Source: Candidatus Poseidoniales archaeon (GTDB lineage: Archaea; Thermoplasmatota; Poseidoniia; Poseidoniales; Thalassarchaeaceae). From it: a stretch of DNA of 63,034 nucleotides. The first letter of the stretch is position 1, and every line of letters starts with the position of its first letter. The position numbers and the translations under genes were made by a program. This document shows positions 7,284 through 16,206 of the stretch, one piece after another. The notes below the pieces were generated by a model. It searched no databases. It saw only the letters and a program-made list of their open reading frames with translations, and was not told where the DNA came from. Location: assembly GCA_012964335.1 (NCBI GenBank), contig DTUF01000046.1:24678-87711 (forward strand). The letters run 5' to 3'.

Positions 7284-8573
7284 ATGGCCGATGAAGAACG
7301 AATTCCAAAGCGGAAAGTAGTCCCTCAAAGGGATACTCTTTGGCTCTCTGGGGCTGACGGAATTAACCTCATTTTTGGAATAATAATTCATGTGATATTG
7401 ACTCGGGCTTTACTATCAGATGACTATGGAACATTCGTTCTTCTGTTAGACTTCTTTCATGTCTGCGTGATACTCGTAGACCTTGGACTGCCCACACTAA
7501 TTGCACGCGACGGTGCTAGACTTGGAAGTAATCTAGGAAGCTTTACTTCTAGAGTGATTTCTATTCAATTTCCGCTGATGCTGATGATTGGATTGGTAGG
7601 GGCTTACGCTGGAGTGATGATGTTTGGAGGTTGGTTAGTACCTGCGCTCTTCCTCGCCATCGCTGCAGGTCTTCAGGTAATCACATATTCTCTAAGGGCG
7701 GGCATGCGCTCCCTCGGTGAAGCACGCTGGGAAGCAATTGTTCGAGTTGCTGACAGAGGGGTTGTAGCTCTTCTAATGGTATGTTGGGCAAACGGGACTG
7801 TTGAACAGTTTGCTCAAGCGACTCTCCTTGGACCGATTATTGCTCTTGGAATCACAGGGTTGATTTGGCTTAGAAAGATTAATCCTAATCTGCAAGAACC
7901 TGCCCAACCAATCGCAGAAATTAATGGAATGGGAATGCAAGAGTTAGTTCGCACCGGTCTGCCGTTCCTATTTGCTTCTGCTGCTTTGGTCATCAATGTT
8001 AGAATTGAGAAATTGCTACTTGGTCTCTTTGCAAGTCCTGAAGATGTTGCGGTTTTCCAAATCGCTTGGCTTGGTTTTATCGCAGGATACGGGCCAATAC
8101 TTTCACTAAGGGCTGTATTGCTATCTTGGTTTGGAGAAGTCCGTGACGACTTTGATAAGTTATCTCACCGTTACCGACAGTCATCTATTGCCTGTGTGAT
8201 TCTTTGTCCAATCGGTATAGGAATTGGAATGATTATTGGTCCAATCGCCTTTGAGGCTCTATTTCCCGATTATGCGAATGTAGTGAATAAACCATTTTTT
8301 GCACTTCTGTTCGCCTGGTTATTCCATGCAATGGCAAGTCCTTCACTTGCTTTAATCCAAGTTGGTGAGAAGCCTTGGAATTATACACGTATTCTCTGGG
8401 CCGGAATCTCGTTGAGCGCTGCTGCTGGTCTCTATCTGATTCCTACTCAACCTAATCCAGTCATGGCTGCGGCAGTAGCAGCCTGTTTAGCATCATTTTT
8501 TGTCTTCGCACTCTCCTTTTATGGAGTTCGAACTGGATGGGCTACTCCATTCAACGTTAAGCCGATGGTGTGA
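7284..8573 (+). CDS. Polysaccharide/lipid-linked oligosaccharide flippase (Wzx-like)
   Basis: This 429-residue, highly hydrophobic protein has about 10-12 membrane helices. Its N-terminus (SGADGINLIFGIIIHVILTRALLSDDYGTF in part) fits the MATE/MOP-superfamily polysaccharide transporters, where the first helix ends in a similar R-x-L-x-x-x-x-YG motif. Such proteins flip undecaprenyl- or dolichol-linked sugars across the membrane. The ATG directly follows the stop of the GT4 gene and the 3' end overlaps the next gene by GTGA. No Wzy-type polymerase or oligosaccharyltransferase is seen nearby. Confidence 0.8.
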   Translation: MADEERIPKRKVVPQRDTLWLSGADGINLIFGIIIHVILTRALLSDDYGTFVLLLDFFHVCVILVDLGLPTLIARDGARLGSNLGSFTSRVISIQFPLMLMIGLVGAYAGVMMFGGWLVPALFLAIAAGLQVITYSLRAGMRSLGEARWEAIVRVADRGVVALLMVCWANGTVEQFAQATLLGPIIALGITGLIWLRKINPNLQEPAQPIAEINGMGMQELVRTGLPFLFASAALVINVRIEKLLLGLFASPEDVAVFQIAWLGFIAGYGPILSLRAVLLSWFGEVRDDFDKLSHRYRQSSIACVILCPIGIGIGMIIGPIAFEALFPDYANVVNKPFFALLFAWLFHAMASPSLALIQVGEKPWNYTRILWAGISLSAAAGLYLIPTQPNPVMAAAVAACLASFFVFALSFYGVRTGWATPFNVKPMV

Positions 8574-9076
8574 AGGACTGGTTAGACCCTCGCTCAAACA
8601 TGGCAGAAGCCCGCTCAATGCAGGACTGGTTAGATAGTTATGGAGAAAGTCACCAAAACCCTCTGAACAAGAAAATTCACTGGGTTGCAGTACCACTGAT
8701 TTTCCTCACCATTGTAGGTTTGCTCTGGAGCATCCCTGTTCCCGAAGTTATGGCTGTCAATGAATGGGTGAACTTTGCCACTATCATGCTCATTCCTGTC
8801 TTCATATTCTATGCCCGACTCTCTCTCCCTCTGACAATAGGCATGACTCTGTGGTGCCTATCCTGCTACGCAATGTGCAATTTATATGGGTCAATTACAG
8901 ATATTCCGCTATGGCAATCCAGTCTGGTTATCTTCGTCCTTGCATGGATCGGTCAATTCTATGGGCACAAGGTTGAGGGGGAGAAACCTTCGTTCTTTGA
9001 AGATATACAGTACCTGATGATTGGGCCAGCATGGCTGATGTCATTCATCTACGATAAACTCGGCATCAAGTACTAA
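8570..9076 (+). CDS. Mpo1-like (DUF962) membrane protein
   Basis: A 168-residue protein with three or four membrane helices. DUF962/Mpo1 features are the N-terminal YGESHQNPLNKKIHWVAVP and the C-terminal GQFYGHKVEGEKPSFFED followed by YLMIGPAWLM. These carry the conserved His residues that bind iron in yeast Mpo1, a dioxygenase that shortens 2-hydroxy fatty acids. The substrate in an archaeon with isoprenoid lipids is unclear. The GTG start lies in the flippase stop (GTGA); an ATG at 8600 would also keep the whole domain. Confidence 0.85.
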   Translation: MKDWLDPRSNMAEARSMQDWLDSYGESHQNPLNKKIHWVAVPLIFLTIVGLLWSIPVPEVMAVNEWVNFATIMLIPVFIFYARLSLPLTIGMTLWCLSCYAMCNLYGSITDIPLWQSSLVIFVLAWIGQFYGHKVEGEKPSFFEDIQYLMIGPAWLMSFIYDKLGIKY

Positions 9077-9102
9077 TCAATACCTGAACTTATTGATGTA
9101 AC

Positions 9103-9426
9103 TTATTTGCCTTCTGAAATCATTTCTAGAAGTTCGCCAGATTCAAACATCTCAAAAACGATATCCGAACCACCGATGAGTTCACCATCGATGAAACATT
9201 GTGGCATCGTTGGCCAATCTGACCACTCACACACTGCTGGGATTGCTCGTGGATCAGCCAATATATTGACTGAAACAAATGGTATCTCTAACTGTTGATA
9301 CACCATTGCAGCGCGGGCGGAAAAACCGCATTGTGGCTGCTCTGGAGTTCCTTTCATGAAGAGAACTAACCTGTTCCCATCTACAATTTCCTGTAATTCT
9401 TCTCCTGTCCAATTAAATTCTGTCAA
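9103..9426 (-). CDS. Monothiol CGFS glutaredoxin
   Basis: This 107-residue glutaredoxin of the Grx4/GrxD class has FMKGTPEQPQCGFS around Cys33, WPTMPQCFIDGELIGGSDI (the cis-Pro and GSH-binding region) and the usual short C-terminal helix. Proteins of this class carry a glutathione-ligated [2Fe-2S] cluster, often shared with BolA, and move Fe-S clusters or sense iron. It starts two bases after the BolA stop, so the two are translated from one message. Whether this archaeon makes glutathione is not shown; another thiol could serve. Confidence 0.93.
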   Translation of the reverse strand: MTEFNWTGEELQEIVDGNRLVLFMKGTPEQPQCGFSARAAMVYQQLEIPFVSVNILADPRAIPAVCEWSDWPTMPQCFIDGELIGGSDIVFEMFESGELLEMISEGK

Positions 9427-9428
9427 TT

Positions 9429-9761
9429 TTATTCCTCCTTATTTATTCGTCGAACTTGTAAGCCGACAAAATTTGTTCTCTTTGCCTCATGTGGGGAAAA
9501 TGGTTCATCACCACTACTCTGCTCCGCTTCTTCCGGGGTTTGACATTTGAGGTCAAGAGCATGTACATAATTGGTTTGTATATGTGGTTTAAAGTGCTGG
9601 ATAACCGCCTTCTGCCGCTTGAATAATCGCATGTCCTCAAATCCAATATCAACAATTCTCACGAACCAGTGGTCACCACCTCCTGTAGTATCAGTGGCCT
9701 CAACTTCTGCGTTTGGATAGACCTCTTTGACTTGTTCAACCATCCACTCGGCGGTAGGCAT
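9429..9761 (-). CDS. BolA family protein
   Basis: This 110-residue protein has the class II KH-like BolA fold, with the His-containing C-terminal signature YVHALDLKCQTPEEA and the preceding RQKAVIQHFKPHIQ (loop between strand and helix). The conserved His is a known cluster ligand in BolA-Grx heterodimers. It is first in a two-gene operon with a CGFS glutaredoxin, which supports a role as its partner in Fe-S trafficking. The last 25 residues are an extra basic/acidic tail. Confidence 0.88.
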   Translation of the reverse strand: MPTAEWMVEQVKEVYPNAEVEATDTTGGGDHWFVRIVDIGFEDMRLFKRQKAVIQHFKPHIQTNYVHALDLKCQTPEEAEQSSGDEPFSPHEAKRTNFVGLQVRRINKEE

Positions 9762-9820
9762 TGATTGATTGGCCGCGTTAGACCATTTTCAACCCTCGTG
9801 TTGAGGACTCTTGCACTAAC

Positions 9821-10495
9821 CTAGAGTGAAGAATTGATTTCTGCAAGGTTTTCAGCGATGGTTCCATTATCATTTATGAGACCAGAACCAACTACTGCAG
9901 CCTCAATTCCCCAATCCGCAACTTCTGCAATATTGTGAGCTTTGATACCACCATCTATCATTAGTTTCGTTGCTCTACCGCCTTCTGAAATTTGTGTATC
10001 TACTGCTGCCCTAAGAGCGCGCACCTTGCCTTCTACTTCAGGCATGAAAGATTGTCCACCCTTTCCAGGAACTACAGACATGAAGAGCACCAAGTCAAGG
10101 TCTGGGAGAAGAGGGAGAACCTCATCAAGAGTGGTTGCCGGATTCAAGACTAGGCCTGCCTGACAGCCTGCATCATGCAGATTTGCGATTAGTTCTGGGA
10201 AATCATCTACTGCTTCAACATGGGCTATCACTAAGTCAACTCCAGCGTTGACATATTGCATCCAAGTATCAGCCGCATTAGTTACCATTAGATGGCAATC
10301 AAGGAATATTTCGCTACCAACCCGCTTTCTAATTGATGAGATTAATGCGGGACCAAAAGTAATGGTTTTGTTGGCTACCCAATTACCATCCATCACGTCT
10401 AGATGTATCCATTCAATTCCTGCGGCAACCGCGTCATCAACCACTTTTCCTAAATTACAATAGTCAGCAGTCAAAATACTCGGACATACAATCAT
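9821..10495 (-). CDS. rpe: Ribulose-phosphate 3-epimerase
   Basis: This enzyme interconverts ribulose 5-phosphate and xylulose 5-phosphate. TIM-barrel motifs appear in order: CPSILTADYCNLG, HLDVMDGNWV (metal Asp), DCHLMV (metal His), VVPGKGGQSF (phosphate loop), LMIDGGI (catalytic Asp) and AAVVGSGL. The length of 224 residues is normal. The ATG at 10495 has GAGGGG about six bases upstream and starts exactly at the family N-terminus; the frame to 10525 would need a TTG. It points away from trxA, with which it shares a spacer. In this lineage it probably serves pentose synthesis by the non-oxidative pathway. Confidence 0.93.
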   Translation of the reverse strand: MIVCPSILTADYCNLGKVVDDAVAAGIEWIHLDVMDGNWVANKTITFGPALISSIRKRVGSEIFLDCHLMVTNAADTWMQYVNAGVDLVIAHVEAVDDFPELIANLHDAGCQAGLVLNPATTLDEVLPLLPDLDLVLFMSVVPGKGGQSFMPEVEGKVRALRAAVDTQISEGGRATKLMIDGGIKAHNIAEVADWGIEAAVVGSGLINDNGTIAENLAEINSSL

Positions 10496-10606
10496 GACGT
10501 TCCCCTCAAACCACCCGAGAGGCAAGGGGTTCTCAATCCTTCACATTACTAACGGCAGGTTCAAAGACCCCCGTGTAAGGAGAAAGGTTGCACAGGAGAA
10601 GGTGAT

Positions 10607-10930
10607 ATGGCAGGAGCAATTGTAGAAGCATCAGACGCGACTTTTGATACAGTAACAACAGAAAATGAATGGGTTTTAGTTGATTTTTGGGCCCCGTGGT
10701 GTGGTCCATGCAAAATGATTGCACCTGTGCTAGAACAGATTGCTGACGAGCGAGATAATCTGACTATCGCAAAGGTCAATGTTGACAACAACCAGAACTC
10801 TCCTGGCCGCTTCGGAGTGCGCGGCATTCCAACCCTAGTGCTGTTCCACAATGGTGAGCCAGTGGACCAACATTCTGGAGCAATGCAAAAAAGTGGGTTT
10901 GACGATTGGTTAAACCGGCACATGAACTGA
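10607..10930 (+). CDS. trxA: Thioredoxin
   Basis: This 107-residue single-domain thioredoxin is a cytoplasmic dithiol reductant. It has VLVDFWAPWCGPCKMIAP with the active site WCGPC at residues 31-35, the cis-Pro motif GIPTLVLF and a Gly in the next strand. The start is supported by AGGAGAAGG eight bases upstream. It stands alone between divergent rpe and the convergent wHTH-ATPase gene. No thioredoxin reductase is in the window. Confidence 0.96.
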   Translation: MAGAIVEASDATFDTVTTENEWVLVDFWAPWCGPCKMIAPVLEQIADERDNLTIAKVNVDNNQNSPGRFGVRGIPTLVLFHNGEPVDQHSGAMQKSGFDDWLNRHMN

Positions 10931-10941
10931 TTTGTTCATCC

Positions 10942-12525
10942 TTAGGTATTTTTCATCGCTGTTGAGAGCGCTTTGCGGCGCTCATCCATTGACTCACCAA
11001 CTTCCCGCAATAATCTCTCGCGGATTGCTTCGTGTAGCCACAGCCCATCTGCCAACTCAACAATGATTCCACGACTCAATAAATCAGAGGGTGGGGTTCC
11101 ATCCACTCCCGCCGCTAAAGCCAATGTTGACCAAGGGATTGGTCTTTCTGCTGCAGCCAAATAAGCCAATAAATCACGGTGCTCTTCTGGAAGCACTTGC
11201 AATATTTCCTCATCAAGGAATCTTAACCAATCACCATGTACAACTTCACCATACATCTCTAATAATTCAACAGCCAAGGGATGTCCTCCTGTCATTTTGT
11301 GAACCTCTTTTGGTTCAGGTGGTGACGGCACGTCAAACTTGGCAATCCATTGTTCCACTTCTTCTAAGGTTAGACCTCGGAGAGGTATTTCTGATACTAA
11401 ACCACGAGTGTGGACGTCACGTCTATCGTAGAAAGAGAGAGCTGTTCTAGAGATGAGTAACATACGCAGTGGAGTTTGGTCTGCAACTTGCAATAGTGAA
11501 CCCAATAGGTGTGCTGAGTCAATTTCAACGTTATGCACGTCATCTAATACTAACAAAATATAGGGCGGTGTTTCACTCTTTTCTTCTAATTTTTCAAACA
11601 CTTTTTCACGCAATTTTTCAGGGTCTGTGAGATAGGCTGTGAGGCGACGGCGATACATGTCAATGTCAAATTTACCGCTTGGTGACATCGGTAATGATTC
11701 AAGGATACTGTAGGGGTCCCAACTCAAACTGCCTTTGGATTCAATCCCCAGCCGATGGAGAATACTTGTTGCAATTCCAATAGCAGTATCCCACGGCTGA
11801 CATGGGTAATACATGACTCTGAGGTTTGGTTCGTCGTCAAGACGGAGGTTCAACCAATGAGAAACAAGAGTTGTCTTGCCACATCCTGCAATCCCACTAA
11901 CAACAAGAGTTGGCTCTCGGCCCTCATACCATGCATCAAGTAAGGCTCTCTCATCACTCCTACCATGAACTGTTCGAGTCTTTGGTGCCCTGACATGATA
12001 TGTTGAATGGGCACCGGCTAGGATTTGCAAGCGTCCTGGTGGCGGTTTATCATCGCCTTTTTCAATACGACCAAGACGAATATCCCCATACTGTAGCATT
12101 CCTTCTGCGATAACCATCATTAACACTTGTAGCAGAGTGAGATTACTGTCAAGTCTATCAGCGGCTTCACCTGCTTTGACTTCAAGCATTTTTCCATCTC
12201 TCCCTCTGATGAGAACGCTGGTCTTTTTGATTTTAGGCAATCGATTGTTTATTTCCTCTCTACCATTTTCTGTTAATTGCCACGTCTTATGGCGTCGGGC
12301 CTCTCCACGAATTTGGCGAGTATGCTCACTCACGAATCCCTGCTTCAATAACGGCCGCATGGCGCGGCTAACATTTGGTGGGTGAAGACCACAAGATTCT
12401 GCGATGCCTGGACGAGTGACTGGAGCGGTTACGATGAAGTGGTCTGCTTGATGGTCATTCTCTAGTAAGTGTAGCAACACGCGGTCATTAACCGAGAGCG
12501 ACACGCGCAGTGGAGTCTCTGACAT
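10942..12525 (-). CDS. Winged-helix / STAND-type ATPase regulator
   Basis: A 527-residue protein with an N-terminal MarR-like winged helix (residues about 10-95; GIAESCGLHPPNVSRAMRPL looks like the recognition helix, followed by an Arg/Lys-rich wing). A linker leads to a P-loop ATPase of the STAND/NB-ARC type: Walker A GIAGCGKTTL at 211-220, Walker B ILLVLDDVHN, sensor LLISRT and the GxP motif GGHPLAVELL. A helical/wHTH tail follows. STAND proteins act as signal-driven switches, so this is probably a one-component transcription regulator gated by ATP. The usual C-terminal repeat sensor is missing. Its start lies 131 bases from the divergent giant surface-protein gene, a likely target (inference). 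Confidence 0.82.
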   Translation of the reverse strand: MSETPLRVSLSVNDRVLLHLLENDHQADHFIVTAPVTRPGIAESCGLHPPNVSRAMRPLLKQGFVSEHTRQIRGEARRHKTWQLTENGREEINNRLPKIKKTSVLIRGRDGKMLEVKAGEAADRLDSNLTLLQVLMMVIAEGMLQYGDIRLGRIEKGDDKPPPGRLQILAGAHSTYHVRAPKTRTVHGRSDERALLDAWYEGREPTLVVSGIAGCGKTTLVSHWLNLRLDDEPNLRVMYYPCQPWDTAIGIATSILHRLGIESKGSLSWDPYSILESLPMSPSGKFDIDMYRRRLTAYLTDPEKLREKVFEKLEEKSETPPYILLVLDDVHNVEIDSAHLLGSLLQVADQTPLRMLLISRTALSFYDRRDVHTRGLVSEIPLRGLTLEEVEQWIAKFDVPSPPEPKEVHKMTGGHPLAVELLEMYGEVVHGDWLRFLDEEILQVLPEEHRDLLAYLAAAERPIPWSTLALAAGVDGTPPSDLLSRGIIVELADGLWLHEAIRERLLREVGESMDERRKALSTAMKNT

Positions 12526-12610
12526 CTAAAACCGCTGTGACTATTGTCCCCATTGAAGCATTCGCCTCTCTGTTGCTGTTTTTTCGTGTACTTTGTTATT
12601 GATTACTGCC

Positions 12611-12618
12611 TTTAAATA
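12611..12618 (+). promoter_or_regulatory. TATA box of the propeller/TSP3 surface protein
   Basis: TTTAAATA lies about 40 bases before the ATG at 12657, with the expected transcription start near 12640. No ribosome binding site precedes the ATG, so the message has a very short leader. Confidence 0.6.
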
Positions 12619-12656
12619 GCGATTATTATGATGCGTAGGTGCCATAAGCCCTTTTT

Positions 12657-15600
12657 ATGATTGCAGTTCCGCGTAACATGGCTAAAAGGGACTTGCTGAA
12701 TCTAAGGTCCCGGGCAATCGTGATTTCATTAGCATTGACTTTGGTGTTTTTTGTACCTATGGCTTCGGCATTTGACACTGATGGGGATGGATTTGATGAC
12801 AGCGCTGATGATTGCCCTGTAGCATTTGGCAATAGCACTGTTGACAGGGATGGATGCCCTGATAGAGATGGTGATGGTACAAGTGACAGAAATGACCCTT
12901 GGGTTATCCAAGCGGGCGGGTTCCTAGAAGATAACCGGCAATCAATGAGTGATGGCCAATCTGTTTCATTATTCAACCATGATGGAAGTAAATACTTGAC
13001 AGTAGAAGATACTGGTGGGTGGGGAAGTTCAAACGGTTGGTTACGAATATGGGACACAACAAGTAAGGTGCTTTTGAAGTCCGTTGAATTTAGTGGATAT
13101 GCCGTCCATGATGCAGATTGGTCGGCAGATGGAATGTTTGTTGCTGCTGTAACTGACAATGATGAGTTACTTGCATACTACTCTAGCAATGTGACACCTC
13201 TATTTTCAGTTAGTACGGATGTAGGTAGTGGCGACCAACCTAACGAAGTGGCTTTCAGCCCAGATGGGTCAATGATTGCTGTGGTGGTTGGCAGGTCAGG
13301 GAGTAGCGCAACTGCTGGAGAAGTACAAATTTACAATGCTATGAACGGCTCGGAAATCACCGCATTTGATCCGGGTTCAGATAGTCGTTTCTATTCGGTT
13401 GATTGGAGTCCTGATGGTAGTAGAATCCTAATTGGTGGGAGAGAGGATGTTTATATTTACAATACAGGAAGTTGGAATGTCAATAGGACAATCAACAGCA
13501 ATAGAGGCACCATCAACGCAGTAGCTTGGTCACCTGACGGAAACAATATCGCTGCATGTGAGGCATGGGAGGGCTCAGGCGCTCGTGCTAGATTATACGA
13601 TGTTGCTAGTGGAATAGAAGAGTGGGCTTACACTACCTCTACTTCATGTCAAGATATTACCTTCTCACCTGACTCTACCCAAGTAGTAGTGGCACATAGT
13701 TACTATAATTCAGATGGCGCAAGTTTGAGGATTTTCCAAGTTGATGCAAGTAGCCCAACCATTGTAGATACTATGTCCGCACCTAGACCTGGCGGTTGTA
13801 CCTCTAGCGGTGGTGGAAACAATTGTGGCACAATCTATGGGGTAGATTGGCATCCTGATGGAGATTATATCATATCAGCGCATGGACGAAATGACGAAGG
13901 TATTTTCCACTGGATAGTTGACCCTGATATTGACAATGATGGAGTGCTAAACGCTGATGATGCATTCCCTGAAGACCCTACACAATGGAATGATACTGAT
14001 AATGATGGATTTGGAGATAACCCTGCACCTGCAAATGAGCCTGATGAGTGCCCGAACGTAGCGGGAACATCCACAGAAGACCGATTTGGCTGTCTTGATA
14101 CTGATGGGGATGGATGGTCTGACCTGAATGATGCCTATCCAAACGATGAATATCAATGGGCTGACGCTGATGGTGATGGTTATCCTGACAACGCCGAGGA
14201 TACTCGAGAGCCCAATCCGTATGGCGGTGTTGACAGACTTCCAAACAATCCAACTCAGTGGGCTGATTTCGACCTTGATGGTTATGGTGATAACTTCGCT
14301 AATTCATCTTGGGTTTCAATTAGACCTTCTGACTGGCCTGGTATTCTAATTACTACCATGACACCGAATCAATTGAATGACATTGATGTATTCCCCACTG
14401 ATACTGAACAATGGAATGACAGCGATGGTGACTGGTATGGTGACGAGCAATTTACCAGCCGTTCTGATGGTTGTATCTATGTGTTCGGAGACTCAATTTG
14501 GGACAGACTCGCATGTTACGACACTGACGGAGATGGCTGGTCAGACCCTGATGATAACTGGCCTGCTTGTAGAGACGGGACAGGAACAGGTGATGCATTC
14601 ATTGACGATCCAAGCCAATGGTGTGATGCTGATGGAGATGGATTTGGAGATAATGCAAGCGGAACTAACGGCGATGCGTGCCCTGGATTTAATGGAAATT
14701 CATCAATTGACCGCACCGGTTGTAAAGACACGGATGGGGATGGATATTCCGATGCTGGTGACCCGTTTCCTAGCGATGCTACTCAATGGTTAGACCGAGA
14801 TGGAGATGGCTGTGGTGATAACGACAACGGCAATAATCCAGATCTCTTCAAAGATGATCCATCCCAATGTGGAGACCGAGATGGAGATGGTCATGGTGAT
14901 TACCCAGTGGGTGACAATGGAGACTGGTTCCCTGATGAGATTACCCAATGGTATGACTTTGATTTAGATGGCTTTGGTGATAATTTTGACAATGCTTCAT
15001 GGGTATTAGACCGAAATCAATCATGGCCTGGCGTATATATTGAAAATGCGTATGAACCAGATTTATGCCCAACACTATATGGGGAAATGGAAGGAGAAAC
15101 AACTCGTGGTTGTCCCGACACCGACCAAGATGGTATCGCTGATAATGAAGACGCTTATCCTAACGACCCAATGCGTTCATCGGACCGTGATGGAGATGGA
15201 TATGCAGATGACCCGCTAGCAGCACAAAAAGATGATTGCCCAGACACATTTGGTACTAGTTACAAAGGAAATACCTACGGCTGTATTGACTCTGATGGCG
15301 ATGGGTGGGCCGACACTCGAGACGATTTCCCTGATGTGGCTACTCAATGGAAAGACACTGATGGTGACAGTTACGGAGATAATTGGGGGAATTCAAGTTG
15401 GAATACCACCCGCGAAACAAATTGGCCAGGGGATTTCATCATTGATGCCGAACTAGCAGACGCGTTCCCTAATGATATAACTCAATGGAATGACACTGAT
15501 GGTGACGGCTGGGGTGACAATCCAAATGGTACCGATCCTGATGATTTCCCACTCATTCATTCACAGCATAAAGACAGTGATAATGATGGGTATGGAGATA

Positions 15601-16142
15601 ATACAACTCGTGATGCTTTCCAACCAGATGACTGCAGATCAAAATATGGTACTTCTTGGGAAGACCGATTTGGCTGTGAAGATACTGATGGTGATGGCTG
15701 GTCTGACATCGCTGACATTTGTATCTATGACCCTGATGTGTGGGAAGTTCCCGGTGTATGTGAAATAACAGAGGCAGAAGGGGGGGCAAGCGGTTCAGAC
15801 AGAATGACTCTGAAACAATTGGGCTCATATTTACTCGGTGGTTTGGGAGTTCTTCTTCTCTTGGCCATTCTAGTTGCTATGGTTGCTCGTCAAGCAGCAA
15901 AGAGGAGTGGTCAGTTGATGCGACAAAACGTTGCCTTACAAGAGCAAATATTTGACGGAGAAGATGTCCGGCGCGAAGAATGGATTGAATATTATCTAGG
16001 TCAAGGAGACCTAGAGAAAGCAAAGGAACTCGGCTGGGTGGAAAAGGCTGATTGGCAACTTCATCAAGAGGAAGAGGAAAAGGACGCAGAGGAAGCGATT
16101 GAAGCATTGCCTGATGCATTAGACCTTGATGACTTGCTCTGA
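12657..16142 (+). CDS. Giant secreted beta-propeller / thrombospondin-3 repeat protein
   Basis: A 1161-residue surface protein. A signal peptide (about residues 8-39) is followed by two Ca-binding DTDGDGFDD-type repeats. Next comes a WD40-like propeller (about 80-410; repeated phrases AVAWSPDGNNIA, DVDWHPDGDYI). A long array of thrombospondin type 3 repeats follows (about 415-1040; DTDGDGWSD, DRDGDGYADDP) with regularly spaced Cys. A membrane helix (about 1051-1080) and a charged cytoplasmic tail end the protein. Acidic loops of this kind bind Ca2+ and make stiff rods, so the propeller would be held away from the cell. Such proteins are common in planktonic Poseidoniales and may serve adhesion or particle binding; this is inferred. 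An internal ATG at 12678 also fits the signal peptide. Confidence 0.88.
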   Translation: MIAVPRNMAKRDLLNLRSRAIVISLALTLVFFVPMASAFDTDGDGFDDSADDCPVAFGNSTVDRDGCPDRDGDGTSDRNDPWVIQAGGFLEDNRQSMSDGQSVSLFNHDGSKYLTVEDTGGWGSSNGWLRIWDTTSKVLLKSVEFSGYAVHDADWSADGMFVAAVTDNDELLAYYSSNVTPLFSVSTDVGSGDQPNEVAFSPDGSMIAVVVGRSGSSATAGEVQIYNAMNGSEITAFDPGSDSRFYSVDWSPDGSRILIGGREDVYIYNTGSWNVNRTINSNRGTINAVAWSPDGNNIAACEAWEGSGARARLYDVASGIEEWAYTTSTSCQDITFSPDSTQVVVAHSYYNSDGASLRIFQVDASSPTIVDTMSAPRPGGCTSSGGGNNCGTIYGVDWHPDGDYIISAHGRNDEGIFHWIVDPDIDNDGVLNADDAFPEDPTQWNDTDNDGFGDNPAPANEPDECPNVAGTSTEDRFGCLDTDGDGWSDLNDAYPNDEYQWADADGDGYPDNAEDTREPNPYGGVDRLPNNPTQWADFDLDGYGDNFANSSWVSIRPSDWPGILITTMTPNQLNDIDVFPTDTEQWNDSDGDWYGDEQFTSRSDGCIYVFGDSIWDRLACYDTDGDGWSDPDDNWPACRDGTGTGDAFIDDPSQWCDADGDGFGDNASGTNGDACPGFNGNSSIDRTGCKDTDGDGYSDAGDPFPSDATQWLDRDGDGCGDNDNGNNPDLFKDDPSQCGDRDGDGHGDYPVGDNGDWFPDEITQWYDFDLDGFGDNFDNASWVLDRNQSWPGVYIENAYEPDLCPTLYGEMEGETTRGCPDTDQDGIADNEDAYPNDPMRSSDRDGDGYADDPLAAQKDDCPDTFGTSYKGNTYGCIDSDGDGWADTRDDFPDVATQWKDTDGDSYGDNWGNSSWNTTRETNWPGDFIIDAELADAFPNDITQWNDTDGDGWGDNPNGTDPDDFPLIHSQHKDSDNDGYGDNTTRDAFQPDDCRSKYGTSWEDRFGCEDTDGDGWSDIADICIYDPDVWEVPGVCEITEAEGGASGSDRMTLKQLGSYLLGGLGVLLLLAILVAMVARQAAKRSGQLMRQNVALQEQIFDGEDVRREEWIEYYLGQGDLEKAKELGWVEKADWQLHQEEEEKDAEEAIEALPDALDLDDLL

Positions 16143-16206
16143 GCCACCTTCTCAAGCACAATTGCTATGCCTAATATCCTTACCCAACGGCTAAGGAGGC
16201 CGATAG

